A DNA stretch of 64,000 bases from Iris pallida (taxonomy: Eukaryota; Streptophyta; Magnoliopsida; Asparagales; Iridaceae): NCBI GenBank assembly GCA_029216955.1, contig JANAVB010002199.1:19446822-19510821 (forward strand), in the 5' to 3' direction. Of the stretch, positions 8,580 through 20,744 are shown piece by piece. The notes below the pieces were generated by a model. That model saw nothing but the letters and a program-made list of their open reading frames with translations. It did no database searches and was not told the DNA's origin. The position numbers and the translations under genes are program-made. Positions within the stretch are counted from its first letter, which is position 1; every line of letters begins with the position of its first letter.

Positions 8580-11500
8580 TCAGTCGATTTCGACGTCGTA
8601 GTGGCCAACCGGTAAGTCTCTTGGCTCCTCCATCTGCAACAGTCTCCTACAATGATTGATTTGCTGATCAAAAGGCCCGGTCCAGGACTTCACTTCTGCC
8701 GGTGCTAGTTTGTACCAAACTGTTGTAGGTGGAGGAATCGGAGAATGACCGATCATCCTTAGCATGACAAAGTGATCTTTGATTTGACCTATAGTACATA
8801 GATTGCTTTGTCTGTGCTCCGCCGGAGGAGAGCACATCGGGAAAAAAGTATTGCGAATCCCCGTCGAAAAAAGTACAACAGGGATCCGGTACCGATTAGC
8901 AAATAAATATAAGGCAGACGGGACGGACATGTAGTGGTCTGGCCCGGTAACACTGTCAGTGCAAGGAATACTTGTCAACAAACTTGCAACTGTTTCTTCA
9001 CTTAGGATGCGGGAGTATAATGGAAGTCGACTTTCTAATTCCTCGTACAGCTCCTGCCTCACTTACCTCCATCCGTCTTTGTCAGAATAATCGAGATGTA
9101 TTGCAAGCACATAAAATTCGCAATGGCCATCCCCCGGGACATCAACAATAGACTAGATGTAACTGCGAATCTCTGGATGAAAATTGTGGATATACAAACA
9201 CATCGTTTGACTTTCCACAGTATCTTCGTTTGTAATATCTGTTTTCTCCTTTTTCCGGCGAATGACAAGCTTGCTCTTCCGTGCAGGCGGAACTTGCTCT
9301 AAGCTTCGTTCAATATGCTCAAAGGATGATGGATCTCTTTTGGTTGACTCAAGCCTTCTCTTCTGTGAACTACTCATTCTTGTTGGAGGCCTGCCCTTAG
9401 GATTGGAAATAATGGACGGCTCGTGCATTCTTGTAGTCACCGGACAGGCAAGTTCTTGGATTTTAACTTCAAGGCACTCCCGCTCTGCTCCTTCTGAGGC
9501 ACACCACCATGCGTGGAGAAGTTTCACTTGTGGCAAGGAGAAGAAATCACCGTGTGTCTTTACCACGGGCATTATAGACAACTGCCTCCAACGTTCATCG
9601 ACAGCAAGAACTGGAATAGGAATGGACTGACGACGATATTCGTTAATCTCATGGCCACAAGGGAGGCCGAGTGTATGTCGATGTACACACCCGCAAACCT
9701 GAGGATCAAAGCCGACAAACTTTGACCTATCAACCTCTTCAAATATGAAATCCAACGCCTTGTGAGAAATGACACGCATTAAAGAATCCAAGAGGACTTC
9801 CTTTCTATGCTCATGCTTGACAATATTTAAGCTTATCTCAAATGATGCCTTGATTTCGTTCACCTCCGATCTATTGATATATGCATCGCTTGCCAAACCG
9901 AAACAAAGTTGCCTTGGGATGACTTTAAATGCCTCTTTAATACTGAGTGTGCTCCTTCGACACGGTTGGTAGTTGTCGTACCGTAATGCTTCACCACATT
10001 CGTCCATGCTAAGACGAATTGTTCTTTGTGCGGTTCAAGCCATGTTTCTTTGATGTAAGAAATGCAAGCCGGCTCCCTCCCCTCCCACTTCTCCTTGAAT
10101 AAGTACCATACGGCGGCGTAACTGTCTATCGTGCTGGCTCGCCATACACAATTCCAGTCATGGTTGAATTCGTCAAAAACTTGCATGTCAAGTTTACCAT
10201 CCACTTTCCCGAACTTCAACTTACATTGGGATTGTATATTACAATTTACATGAAATATGCATAGCAATGTATCAGCTTGAGGAAACACAATCCGAATAGC
10301 ATTCATTAGAGCATACTCTCTGTCGGTAACAAAAACCGAGGGCTCTCTCTGACCGGTGTAAAGGGTTTTCAGTTTCTCCAACGCCCATGTGTAGTCTTCA
10401 ACTTTCTCACTCTTCATGAAGCAAAAAGCAACTGGAAATGTTTTCCATGTGGAGGTGAAGCCGACAACATGAAAGAGAGGCATCTTGAACTTATTGGTCT
10501 TGTACGTGCAATCAAGAACTAACACGTCGGCGAAAGACCGAGCCAAATGTGTGCAATCGGGATGAGCCCAAAAGAGTGAAATGACTACATTGCTCTGGGG
10601 ATGTCTTCTATGATGCTCAACATAATGATTGTCTCCAAGCAACTTCATCACTTCTTGCATCGCCATTCTCGATTTCGACCGAATGACGTTAGAAGAAGAT
10701 AGGGCGTTGTATATTGACTTCATTGTAGACTTGTTTTTCTCATCTTTATGTCGTATGACGGAATATATTTGTCTCGGTGCAACTCCGGAATTGGACAAGT
10801 CTTCCACTATCTTCTTCTCCGTAATGTTCAACCGTCTGACATACGGATGACCCAATAGTGATTCGACAATCTCGTGGTTGTGGATTCCATTCATGACTTG
10901 GACTGTCCACTTTGCTTCTTCATCCTTTCTAAAATAGACTTTGAACGGACAACCACATTTTCTCGTTCCAACATTTCTCTTTGAAACTTTACTTTCGAGA
11001 ACTTTTTCTTTCTTATGCCTTCTAAACACACCACCTCGTTCACATGAAACCACAGTGGTTTGTTGTCCCGGACGGTTTCGGGCCGATCTTGATATCACAA
11101 GAACTATGTTGTTTGCCCGTCCCACTTCTCGACACCAATTTAGCGCACCTTCGTATGATTCAAAACACATATTGGTCCTGAATAAATGGCCTACATCGAC
11201 GCCAATTGGAGCTGCTACCTCGATACCGGAAGATGATAAGTCCTACAATATAACTTAAAGTTAATAAAATAAAATAACACAACACAAAAAATGTCCAAAC
11301 TGCTGCCAAAAGGAAGGACTGCATAAGGCAAGGCAGTCCTTTCAATAATCAGGACTGCCATTTCACTGGCAGTCCTATCAATGATCAGGACTGCCACATC
11401 TCTGGCCGTCCTGATTATTGACAGGACTGCCGAAGTTTGGACAGTCCTATATGTAGAGGTGGACTGCCCGCGTATTGGCAGTCCTGTCCCTAACAGTCCC

Positions 11501-11717
11501 GAATTGCACCCGACGTGAATGTTACAATGGGCTTACCAAGAGTGCATCCGAAGCAAGAATGTGTTCTTCGGACATATCGGGACGAGAGTCTGCTACATTC
11601 GATGACCCGGGTTCTTCCATGTTCACTTTTTCTAAATTAAACACATATAAATCATTATTTACATGTGAAATTATTGTGAGAGAGTCTACAAATATATTAA
11701 TTAGATGACATACCCAT
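8580..11717 (-). pseudogene. MURA-type transposase with FAR1-like, DDE, SWIM and OTU domains (broken)
   Basis: The gene reads leftward. A splice model that stays in frame has a start ATG at 11717-11715, an 82-bp intron (11713-11632), exon 2 at 11631-11537, a 294-bp intron (11536-11243) and a long exon from 11242. Domains in order are a WRKY/GCM-like FAR1 zinc finger (CGCPFKVYF...HNH), a MULE DDE core (VLVLDCTYKTNKF, VFVTDREYALMNA) and a SWIM finger (CGCVHRHTLGLPCGHE). Then comes an OTU-like cysteine protease segment with GDGHC at about 9120-9140, ending near 8580. Transposases of this family bind the inverted ends and cut DNA; the OTU tail is a known passenger domain. Damage visible: a one-base frameshift near 9875, a TAG at 9153-9155 just before the OTU motif and a TAA at 9063-9065. 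It is therefore inactive as read. Confidence 0.85.
11315..11484. repeat. Palindrome cluster III, five units at 36-bp pitch, inside a transposase intron
   Basis: Palindromes at 11315-11340, 11351-11376, 11387-11412, 11423-11448 and 11461-11484 share arms (A)GGACTGCC / GGCAGTCC(T) with 7-9 variable central bases. Four successive starts are exactly 36 bp apart. All lie in the intron 11243-11536 of the transposase gene. One arm has a GGCCGTCC variant and one a GGACAGTCC variant. Confidence 0.85.
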
Positions 11718-11903
11718 GAACGGATGAATTCGATGACACTGTAACGAAAATTTGGACCCTAAATCTTCACAATGTCTTGGTTGGAAGACAATTTGGGTTA
11801 GGGTTTACAAAACTATGACCTAGAAATTCTTCTTAGGGTTGGAGAAAAGAGTGGAGGAGATGGAGAGAGTAGAGAGAGAAGAAGGGAAATAAAATTAGGT
11901 TGG

Positions 11904-11911
11904 TATTTATA
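11904..11911 (-). promoter_or_regulatory. TATA box of the transposase gene
   Basis: TATAAATA on the minus strand, just inside the right inverted end and about 190 bp before the inferred start ATG. It is followed by a pyrimidine-rich leader, which fits a plant core promoter. Confidence 0.6.
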
Positions 11912-11981
11912 TGACATCTTGGGCTAGCCCCAAGCAAAAAATTTTGATGGCAAACTTGTAATTTTTTCCAAAAATTTTGGG

Positions 11982-12021
11982 ATAGCCCCAAGTAAAACTT
12001 GTGATGCCCATAGAAAAAGCC
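11982..12021 (-). repeat. Right terminal inverted repeat of the Mutator-like element
   Basis: Reverse complement of the left end with only a few mismatches over about 40 bp. The adjacent TTCATTTT at 12022-12029 repeats the sequence left of the element. Confidence 0.85.
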
Positions 12022-12029
12022 TTCATTTT

Positions 12030-14191
12030 ATATTCCTTAATCACAAAGAAGGGTTGGAGTGATTAGAAGGAAAGACTGAAGAGGGGGAAGTGCAATAGTG
12101 GAACCTGAAATTGGAGTTGGGATGGACTGAAGTGGTTTAGATGTGACTTGATTGATATAAAAGAAACAAAAAAAAGCATACGAAAAAATGATTAATATTT
12201 TTTTTCTTTGGTTAAGTTCAAAATTTCATTGGTAGTTGTTGGAAATCGGACACGTTCCACAAACGCTCAGATACCGTGAGTTTGAAGCGTGACCGCAGCA
12301 AAAACTTAGTCCAATCTACCCGAGATAACTATTTCCGTCTAATGAACGCCAAGCACAAATAAAGACAAAGTTTACGGTAGGTGAATATGTCACCTGGACA
12401 AATCTCGGTCTATATAACTCAGATAAAATTATAAGATTGGAAAAAAATTAATGTTGAACCCCTTGTCCTAATAGGTTGAATCCCCTTACTACATTCAACT
12501 CAAGAAGAAAAAACAAAACTCTTCACCCCCCTCAACACACTCAGGGTCTGCTTGGATAGAGGGTTAAGAGAGTTAAGTGAGGGGAAGTTAAGTGGTGGAA
12601 GGGGGGAGGGGGGGGGGGGAGATAAAATTATGCTTGGTTTGAGAGTGGGGGTTTAGGAGGGAAGTTTATATACGGTTAAGTGAGGGTTTATTTCACCATC
12701 TTTTGTCCATTTTTTAACCCCCAAAATCGGAGGGTTAACGAGGGAGATTGAGGATTTTTGTTTAAAAAGTCATAAATACTCCTTATTTGTTCTATGAAAT
12801 ATCATGATTTTTTTTTTCATTTTTTCTTATTTTCAACATGTTGCTCCGTACCTTCCTAATTTATGAAAATATTTTGACAAGTTCTAATTAAAATTCCAAT
12901 TATATTTAATTTTTTGACATATGTAATAAGGTTATTTTGATAACTATCATATTTTTATTAGAAAAAATTTGTGAAATATCCAAAAATTGTAAAAGTTTTA
13001 TGTAAAACCCACCGCAAAATAACATTTCATCGCGTGCCCAAAATTAGCGAAAAATATATAAAAAGGGTTCTGAATGACCTTTTTGCCCTTCTAATTTATT
13101 GAAAATACCCACGAACCCTACTCTTAAAAAAATGTTTCAATATCTCATCTTCTTCCATACACCGCTCAGTTTCGAATCTAGGTTTTCTCCTCCAAAATTT
13201 TTAAACCTTCCTTCAAAAACTCGTCGAAAAATTTCGGAAAGGCCGACAAACGGTAAAACTGTTAAAATGGAGATCCAAACATCATTTTTTTGCGATTCTA
13301 AAATTTCGAAAGGTCGACAAACGATGAAACCGTTGATCTTAGGCTACTCGGAAATACGTTCATTTTGCGACAAACCGGACCTCATTTCGACCTCCCAGTC
13401 AAAAGTTATAGCCCTCCAAAGTTTCAACTGGCCATAAAATGCAGGAGAATTGTAGTGCCCCGCTCCTCGCGGTCCACTATGTAATACCTACGGCTTATTG
13501 ACTCAGTCATGAACTGAGTATTTGGTGAAACCTTTGCCGGTATCGATTGATCACGGATGAAATGCAATGAACCTTTCCAATTGATGGATTGACTTCTATT
13601 GAAATAAATCCAAGAGTTTTGCTGAATGTTTTCTCTCGCTGCTTAGTTTTGATGAATGCGTTTTCGTGTTGGTTTTCGATGATTGGTTTTCATTGTTCGC
13701 TTTTATCACATTTCGCATTCATTCCGAATCTTGAGAGAAAGAGACGAAGTATGCTAATCAACTGTTGGTGCCAATGTAGGGCACGTGAATTGTTCGTGAA
13801 CGGCGCGTGAAGTCCCTCCTTCTCTCAACTAAGATTCATCTTGGTGAGTTGTTTCAACCGAACAAACATTGATCTGTACGCCTAATAAAAATGATCTCTA
13901 GTCCACTCTGTTGCCTTGTCCCAATGATCAACGATACCACATCCACAAAAGATAAGAGAAGATAATTGAATTGAATCAATTGCAAGAATATGTATTGCTA
14001 CTCTATCATCTCGATAAGAATGATCATCTGCTTGTCACTAGTATGCTTGAAAATATAGACATGTACAGACGAACTTGTACGTATTGAGATAAATCTGAAG
14101 GCACGAAACAAACGTGTCGTATATCTGTGTATAAGTCCAAATGTGTCTCATCTGATAGAACGGCTAGAGCATGCATTTGGTCTCGGACAAC
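12030..14191. other. Intergenic DNA, no supported gene
   Basis: I see no recognisable coding domain. A G-run low-complexity patch lies at 12595-12625. A 112-codon open frame at 13099-13437 shows no domain and is not called. About 12240-12440 and 13440-14190 look like old repeat debris, but I cannot classify them. The Sirevirus at 14197 inserted into this DNA. Confidence 0.4.
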
Positions 14192-14196
14192 TTATA

Positions 14197-15142
14197 TGAA
14201 GAACAGTTTGGCAACTCTAGAGGGGGGTGAATAGAGTTTATATAGAAAAATAGCCAATTAAAAATAACTCTTTCACCAACAATAAAAAATCAGAGTAAAG
14301 TGCGAAAAATAAATGAAGAGCAGAAGAGCATACGCAAACACAACAATTTTAACCTGGTTTCCCTCGTGGAGGACTAGTCCAGGCCTGAGAACTCTAGCTC
14401 AGGATTAAATCCACTATTTGTGAAATAGTAGCTTACAACCCGTGCCTTTTCTTCAGAAGAGCACGTCAACTTCTAACAGAGGATCGCAGTGGCGATTTGC
14501 TTGGAATTGTCCAAGCGACTTCTTCACTCTTGCACAAGAATCCTAACTGAGAGATGCTGAGCACTCGAGACTTAGGAGGCTTGTGGCTAGTAGATAGGAA
14601 GGGTATGGCTTATTGAGCTTGTAGGAGAGAAGAGAAGAGAAGATTGAGTGAATTGAAATGAGAGAATTCATGCCCTATTTATAGTGTTTATAGAGGCAGA
14701 ATTCGGCCAGAATTCGGGTAGAAAAATTCAAAAATTTGGCCGTTGGACAGCTAGCAACCAGCTAACCCTAAAATTAGAGTTCCTGATTTCTAGGGGACAG
14801 AGTTCGGCCCGAACTCTGTGTGGAGGCAGAGTTCGGCCCGAACTCTGTCTCCAGAGCACAGAGTGGTCCTAAGTGGGACTTGTGGGCAATTTTTGTTTTG
14901 GTGGAGCTTGGGATTTTGGGTAGGCTTATAGACTAAGTTCCAAGAGCTCAGCATAACTCAGAGTACATACTTCTAGACTCAATAAAATGTAAAAGTACAG
15001 ACTCGAAAATACACTGAGAGTCGGAAACTGAGCTGTTGTCTGTCCTGAACTGAATGCAGACGTCGTGTGTCGTATTGAATTTATACAGATATTATTTAGT
15101 CAATGTAGTCAATATTTGGTTGACTGTGACTTTGTGTCAACA
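14197..15142 (-). repeat. 3' LTR of the Sirevirus
   Basis: 946 bp. It differs from the other LTR by an 11-bp indel (extra GGCCAGAATTC-like segment) and about three substitutions. It carries two 21-bp palindromes, at 14798-14818 and 14827-14847, built on GAGTTCGG / CCGAACTC arms, 29 bp apart. Confidence 0.95.
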
Positions 15143-15397
15143 ATCTCCCCCATATTGATAATTGACAAAATAATAAATGTATATTTCAATATTCATACCT
15201 GGACACAGTTGGTTAAAACACAGCTCCCCCATAAACAATGCCGAGCTAGAATAAGATAGCTCCCCCGTAATCAGTGAACGGTGCCGAGCTAGAATCAATA
15301 GCTCTCCCCCGTAAATAATGCATAGAACCTGTGGCCTGATAAAAATATTTTCCCAAAAGCAAACACAAGCACAGACAAATATACATATTTCTCCCCC
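15143..15397 (-). promoter_or_regulatory. Polypurine tract and repeated PPT-like motifs
   Basis: Directly next to the 3' LTR, the minus strand reads ATGGGGGAGAT (15145-15155), the primer for plus-strand synthesis. Four more GGGGGAG-type words lie at 15223-15230, 15260-15266, 15303-15310 and 15391-15397, embedded in a degenerate repeat of about 42 bp (GAGCTAGAAT...). Repeated PPT motifs are a reported hallmark of Sireviruses. Confidence 0.75.
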
Positions 15398-15711
15398 TTT
15401 TGGCAGTTAGCAATATAAAGAATCATATAGACTGCATAAGGAAAAGCATGGGAATAGCAGTATAGACACTGAAAAGTAATCCAACCACACCAAGCAGAGA
15501 AGAAACAGTATAATACTAATAAAACAAGTCACTGACATAAAGTAGAACTACGAAAAATAGCATAAAATGTTATCCACCAACCAGCACATCATCAGGGTTT
15601 GAAGACATAAATCCAGTACAGAAATCCATAACAAACTGAAATAACTAAAATCAAAAAAAAAAAACGACTAAGACCATCAGCAGTGTCAGCAGCATATCAA
15701 GCCAATCTCCA

Positions 15712-16977
15712 TCATGGAGCACGAGAAGGTCCTGGAACATCGAAAAGGTCCTGGAACATCTGAAGATCCACAAAAGCATCATCCGGATCCATATACCTCA
15801 TGACCCACGGATCGTCTATACGATGACCCGCGCGATCTGGATCCCGCTCAATAGGCACATGCAGATCAGGATGACGAGCAAGTGAATACCGCATATCATG
15901 CAGAGAGTTTCCAAGGGCACTGATCTGCAAGGTGGTACGGTAATCCTGCTGCGTCCAGCGATCATCCTCAACGGCAAAACGATCGCGAAGCAAAGTCTGA
16001 AGAGAATCCAGGTTGGCAGGAGGAGGAGGTGCATCCTGACCGAGTGGAGGGGCATCAGGCTCCTCATCAGCAGAATGCTCAGATGACTCAGAAGCAGCGA
16101 CAGGCTGAAGGAGTCATGCCTTGGATAGAAAGGTAGGTGCAGGCATGAACGGACAAGCATCAAGTGGTATATGAAAAGCACGAAAGATCAAAGGAAGATA
16201 CAGAGGATAAACCAAAGCTCGTGGTTTCCTCCTACAGTGAATCATCCAGTCCATCATGGTACGTGGAAGATTGAAAGGAATTCCAAAATGAAGATGATAA
16301 AGAGCAGATATTTCAAGATAAGTGATGTCATCATGGAAACATGTTTTGGGTAGAATGGTGTTAGAAATAATCCAATGAAGGTCAGAAAAATATGGGTTGA
16401 GATATTTAGCCGTGAGCTTGCGAGGACGTGTGTATGGAGTACACAAATCGTCCTTGAAGCTCTCAAGGGAAATTCCGTCGGGAAAACGGAACGAGCGAGC
16501 GTCAACTAGCTTTTCCCAAGAATTGGGCTCTAGAAAATCAAGATATTCGGCTAAGTCAAAGTCATCAAAAGATATATTGATACCTGCAACTCGTGAATAA
16601 ATATGAAGGTCATCAAAGGTTAAGTTGCAGTAGAACATTTGAACGGCATGACGATAGATAGCAGAAGTTGTAGTAACTAGTTCATCAAGATAGAGATCAT
16701 GGAATAAAGAGTCATATTGAGAGAATATGGAAAAATTAATAGGATGTCCTGTGAATACCTGTCGATTCCGAAAGTCACTAAACCAGTTGTTTGATGCATC
16801 TTGTGAGACAAAAAGTCTATTGTCATAGGTGGAAGGATTTTGAGGACGAGGTGGATTGAACAAAGGATGGGATGGTTGAAGTTGTTCAATGATTTGTTCA
16901 ATTGATGGAGGAGAATCCGAAGAGAAAATACTCTCAACTCGAATTCTCTTCCCACGATTGAACAAGCAAGGAGCCAT
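15712..16977 (-). pseudogene. Third ORF between pol and the 3' LTR (plant transposon-protein-like)
   Basis: The ORF starts at ATG 16977 (MAPCLFNRGKRIRVE) and runs about 420 codons to 15712 in the same sense as gag-pol, with one in-frame TGA near 16112-16114. The position is that of the envelope-like gene of some Sireviruses, but I see no signal peptide or transmembrane segment. The central part (VAGINISFDDFDLAEYLDF...) resembles the 'putative plant transposon protein' family found as cargo in plant elements. The C-terminal part is acidic and proline-rich, then charged. Function is unknown. A palindrome pair related to the LTR lies about 300 bp upstream. Confidence 0.65.
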
Positions 16978-17272
16978 TAAAAGATTTTAACTAGAAAATA
17001 GGAATGGTACCTCAAACAAGAAAAAAAATGGAAGAGAATGGAGAGAAACCCCTTTTTCTTGATTTTGAGAAGCACTGGAGCACTCTAGATCAAAAACTAG
17101 GGTTAGGGTTTCAAGGAAAGATTTTGTATAGGTGAGAAAGGTGGTAGTAGTGAAGGAGAGAGATGGAATCCCGACATAAAGTAGGGTTTTGTCTTTGGTC
17201 GGGTGAAATATTGACCATTGGATTAGAATTGATCCAACGGCAGAGCCAGATCCCGACTCTGGAACCTAAGAA

Positions 17273-17321
17273 CCGAACTCGGCCCGAACTCTGATAGGGG
17301 CAGAGTTTGGCCCGAGTTCTG
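17273..17321. repeat. LTR-type palindromes upstream of the third ORF
   Basis: Two diverged copies of the GAGTTCGG-C-CCGAACTC palindrome that occurs twice in each LTR. They lie about 300-340 bp upstream of the start of the third ORF, in a region otherwise unlike the LTR. Confidence 0.7.
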
Positions 17322-17710
17322 GATCAATGGTCCAGAACTGAAAACAGGCAAAGAACATGAAGAAAAAGTTTAAGAGTTAAACAAAAGATAGTTGAGGACA
17401 ACAAAGAGTGTAAAAAGTAGATAGAGAGGTACTCAGAAAACAGAATGAACTTTAGAAAATCTCAATTAGGCAACATTAAATCGAAAACGAGCCATATAAT
17501 AAATAAGGACATATACTGTGGTTCAATAGTCCAAATTTGCCATGGGTTAGCTGCAGGGGCCGGATCCCAGCTAGCGGTAGTCCTGAGGACTAGTGCACCG
17601 TGTCGCTTAGGCTTTTACGCCTTGTTGTCAGAAGGACCCTTTCGGCTTGTACCCATACCAAATTCTTCGAAAAAGAATCACAATATACTCGATATTTACG
17701 CAGGTGAGTT

Positions 17711-20700
17711 TCAATTTATAACTGCTTCATCTAAAATTCCAAGTTCACGACAAAGAAAATTGAAGCGCTCTTCGGATAGTTGCTTAGTAAAGAAATCTGC
17801 CAGCTGATGATCAGTGTCAATAAATTTCTAAGTTAATCGTGCCATTTTGCTGATGATCACGCAAAAAGTGGTGTCTGATCTCAATGTGTTTAGTGCGTGA
17901 GTGGCAGACAGGGTTCTTAGTCAAATTGATTGCACTAGTATTGTCACAGAATATAGGAATGTGCATGAAAGATAACTTATAGTCTTCAAGGGTTTGCTTC
18001 ATCCACAGAATTTGTGCACAACAACGCCCAGCTGCTATGTATTCAGCTTCTGTTGTGGATAGTGCGACAGAGTTCTGCTTCTTGCTAAACCATGAGACTA
18101 AAGCCTTTCCTAATAAATAACACGTGCCGCTCGTACTTTTACGGTCGACCTTGCATCCAGCAAAGTCAGCATCAGAGTAACCGATGAGGTCAAATGATGT
18201 TGACTTGGGATACCATAGACCCACTGTAACCGTACCCTTAAGGTATCGAAAGATACGCTTAACCGCGGTCATGTGAGATTCCTTAGGATTTGCTTGATAT
18301 CTAGCACATAGGCAAACACTAAACATGATATCGGGGCGACTAGCAGTTAAATAAAGTAAGCTGTCTATCATACCTCGATACTTACGTTGATCAACGGGTT
18401 TGCCGCTCTCATCTGGTTCGAGTTTGGTTGAAGTAGCCATTGGAGTGCTGATTGGTTTGATGTTGTCAAGATCGAACTTCTTCAGCATATCCTTGGTATA
18501 CTTCGATTGACAGATGAAAGTTCCATTAGCCAGTTGTTTTACTTGCAGACCAAGAAAGTAGTTGAGCTCTCCCATCATGCTCATCTCAAATTCCGTCTGC
18601 ATACACTTGGCAAATTCTTGACAAAGAGTTTCATCAGTAGACCCAAAAATAATATCATCAACATAAATCTGAATTAATAGAATGGTGTCTTTGAAAGATT
18701 TGATAAACAGTGTAGTGTCAATTTTCCCTTTTGAAAAACCTTTCTCAAGCAAGAAACTGCTTAGCCTTTCATACCAAGCTCTGGGGGCTTGTTTAAGGCC
18801 ATAAAGTGCTTTCTTCAGCTTGAACACGTGGTCGGGAAATTTGTGATTTTCAAAGCCAGGGGGTTGTTTGACATAAACTTCCTCCTTAATAAAGCCATTC
18901 AAGAAAGCACTCTTAACATCCATTTGAAATAATTTAAAGTTTTGAAAATTAGCAAAAGCACAAAGCATCCGAATGGATTCTAGTCTAGCAACAGGAGCAT
19001 ACGTCTCATCGTAGTCGATACCTTCCTCTTGGTTGTATCCTTGAGCTACTAGACGAGCTTTGTTACGTGTGACTGAACCATCTTCATTTACTTTGTTTCT
19101 AAACACCCATTTGGTACCAATTATTGAGTGATTAGCCGGTCTAGGAACTAGTTCCCATACTTGGCTCCTCTCAAATTGGTTGAGTTCTTCTTGCATAGCA
19201 GAAATCCAAAATTCATCATTAAAAACTTCAGAAATGTTTTTAGGCTCTACTTGTGAAATGAAGGCAGTGCTAGCAACGGAGTCTCTTAATGATGATCTAG
19301 TAGTTACTCCACGTGAAACTTCTCCTATAACTAAATTTTCTGGATGAGAAGGTTTGAAAGAGAATTTCTTAGGCAAACCCTCCAGAGAATTAGTTTCGGT
19401 TGAAGTATTCATTGGAGTAGAAGTTGATGGCTCAACGTCATCATCAAGAGTACTTGCTGCACTGTTATCTTCATCAAAAGTCACATTTGTTGACTCTTCC
19501 ACAATAAGTGAGCGTTTATTGAAAACTCTATATCCCTTACTCTTGGCGGCATAACCAAGAAAGATACCATCGTCAGCTTTGGCATCAAATTTGCCTAAGT
19601 TGTCTTTGGTGTTAAGGATAAAACATCTACAGCCAAAAACTTTAAAATAAGAAACATTGGGGGTTCTCCCAAACCAAAGCTCATAGGGTGTTTTCTTCGT
19701 AATGGGACGAATAAGCACCCTATTCAAAATGTGGCATGCTGTACTTACAGCCTCTGCCCAAAAATATTTCGGAAGAGAAAATTTATTCAACATGACTCTA
19801 GCCATATCGCCAAGAGTCCTATTCTTCCGCTCTACAACACCGTTTTGTTGAGGAGTTCTAGGACAAGAAAATTCATGATCAAAACCATTTGCATTACAAA
19901 AACTTTCAAAATCATAATTTACGAATTCGCCTCCATGATCACTTCGGATTCGAGTAATCATGTAGCCTTTTTCGTTTTGAACTTTCTTTACAAAAATTTT
20001 GAAAGCAAAAATAGCATCGCTCTTATTAGCGAGAAAGAAAACCCATGTAAATCTCGAAAAATCATCAACAATAACAAATGCATAAAGTTTGCCTCCAAGG
20101 CTAGCTATTCTACTAGGACCAAATAAATCCATATGAAGTAGTTGCAAGGGTCTAGTAGTACTTACAGAGTTGATAGAATGAAATGAGGATTTAGTTGCCT
20201 TGTTTAGTTCACATTCGGCACATACCGTGTCCTTTTTGAACGTGATTTTAGGCAATCCTCTCACTAGCTTCTTGGTGGAAAGCCTGGATATAGCATCCAT
20301 GTTGGCATGACTAAGACGCTGGTGCCAAAGTAGTCGTTCGTCTTTGTGGGCATATAGACATCTACCTGCATTGTTAGTATTTATAGAAAGATAGAAAATG
20401 TAGATGTTGTCCTCTCTTTTCCCTTCAAAAGCAATGTCTCCTGTTGACCTATCATAGATGTAGCAACTGTTTTGTCCAAAGTTAATATCATATCCATGAT
20501 CAGCAAAATGACTAATGCTGAGCAGGTTATGCTTTAACTCGGTCACTAGGCAGACATCCTTTATTACAGGAGAAGGAGGATGACCAATGATACCATTACC
20601 TATAATGTGCCCTTTGAGATTGTTACCGAAGGATACGTATCATTCTCTCTTCATCGATAGTGATGCAAAAAGATTTGCGTCTCCCGTCATATGTCGCGAG

Positions 20701-20744
20701 CATCCACTATCGAGAATCCACTTACTTTCAGTTGAGGAGGGAAG
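17711..20744 (-). pseudogene. Copia pol: protease, integrase, reverse transcriptase, RNase H (broken)
   Basis: The reading starts with the aspartic protease motif WILDSGCSRHMTGD near 20700-20740, offset one frame from gag. A TGA at 20640-20642 then breaks it. About 909 codons follow to 17817. They hold the integrase zinc region (HQRLSHAN...CAECELNK), the DDE core ([19 protein letters not shown]), RT with YVDD near 18652-18663, and RNase H ([27 protein letters not shown]). A further frameshift near 17822 gives a stop at 17817, and the usual ADFFTKQL tail continues in another frame to about 17711. The order integrase before RT is diagnostic of Ty1/Copia. It makes cDNA and integrates it; this copy cannot make the full polyprotein. 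Confidence 0.92.

Larger units (their letters stand above)
6141..12021. mobile_element. Decayed Mutator-like element with PMD fragment and transposase-OTU gene
   Basis: This 5.9-kb element is bounded by matching inverted ends (GGCTTTTTCTATGGGCA at both termini) and by TTCATTTT at 6133-6140 and 12022-12029. The duplication can be read as 8 bp, or as 9 bp with an added C. It contains two convergent genes: a plant-mobile-domain fragment on + (exons to 7551) and a MURA-type transposase with a C-terminal OTU-like domain on - (11717 to 8580). Both are damaged. Noncoding parts hold palindromes of the form GGACTGCC / GGCAGTCC in three clusters. The element cannot encode an active transposase as it stands. 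Confidence 0.85.

Noticed and set aside
9063..9070. GTAAGT at the TAA in the transposase gene as a splice donor
   Set aside because: The protein reads on collinearly on both sides of the TAA, so an intron here is not needed; a nonsense change is simpler.
6653..11484. CRISPR-like array suggested by regular 36-bp spacing of palindromes
   Set aside because: The DNA is a plant nuclear transposon, spacers are only about 10 bp and AT-rich, and there are no cas genes. The regularity is reported as a transposon feature.
13099..13437. 112-codon open frame
   Set aside because: No recognisable domain, promoter or homologous copy in the window; length is within chance.
15712..16977. Envelope gene of the Sirevirus
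   Set aside because: The position fits, but no signal peptide or transmembrane segment is visible; named only as a third ORF.
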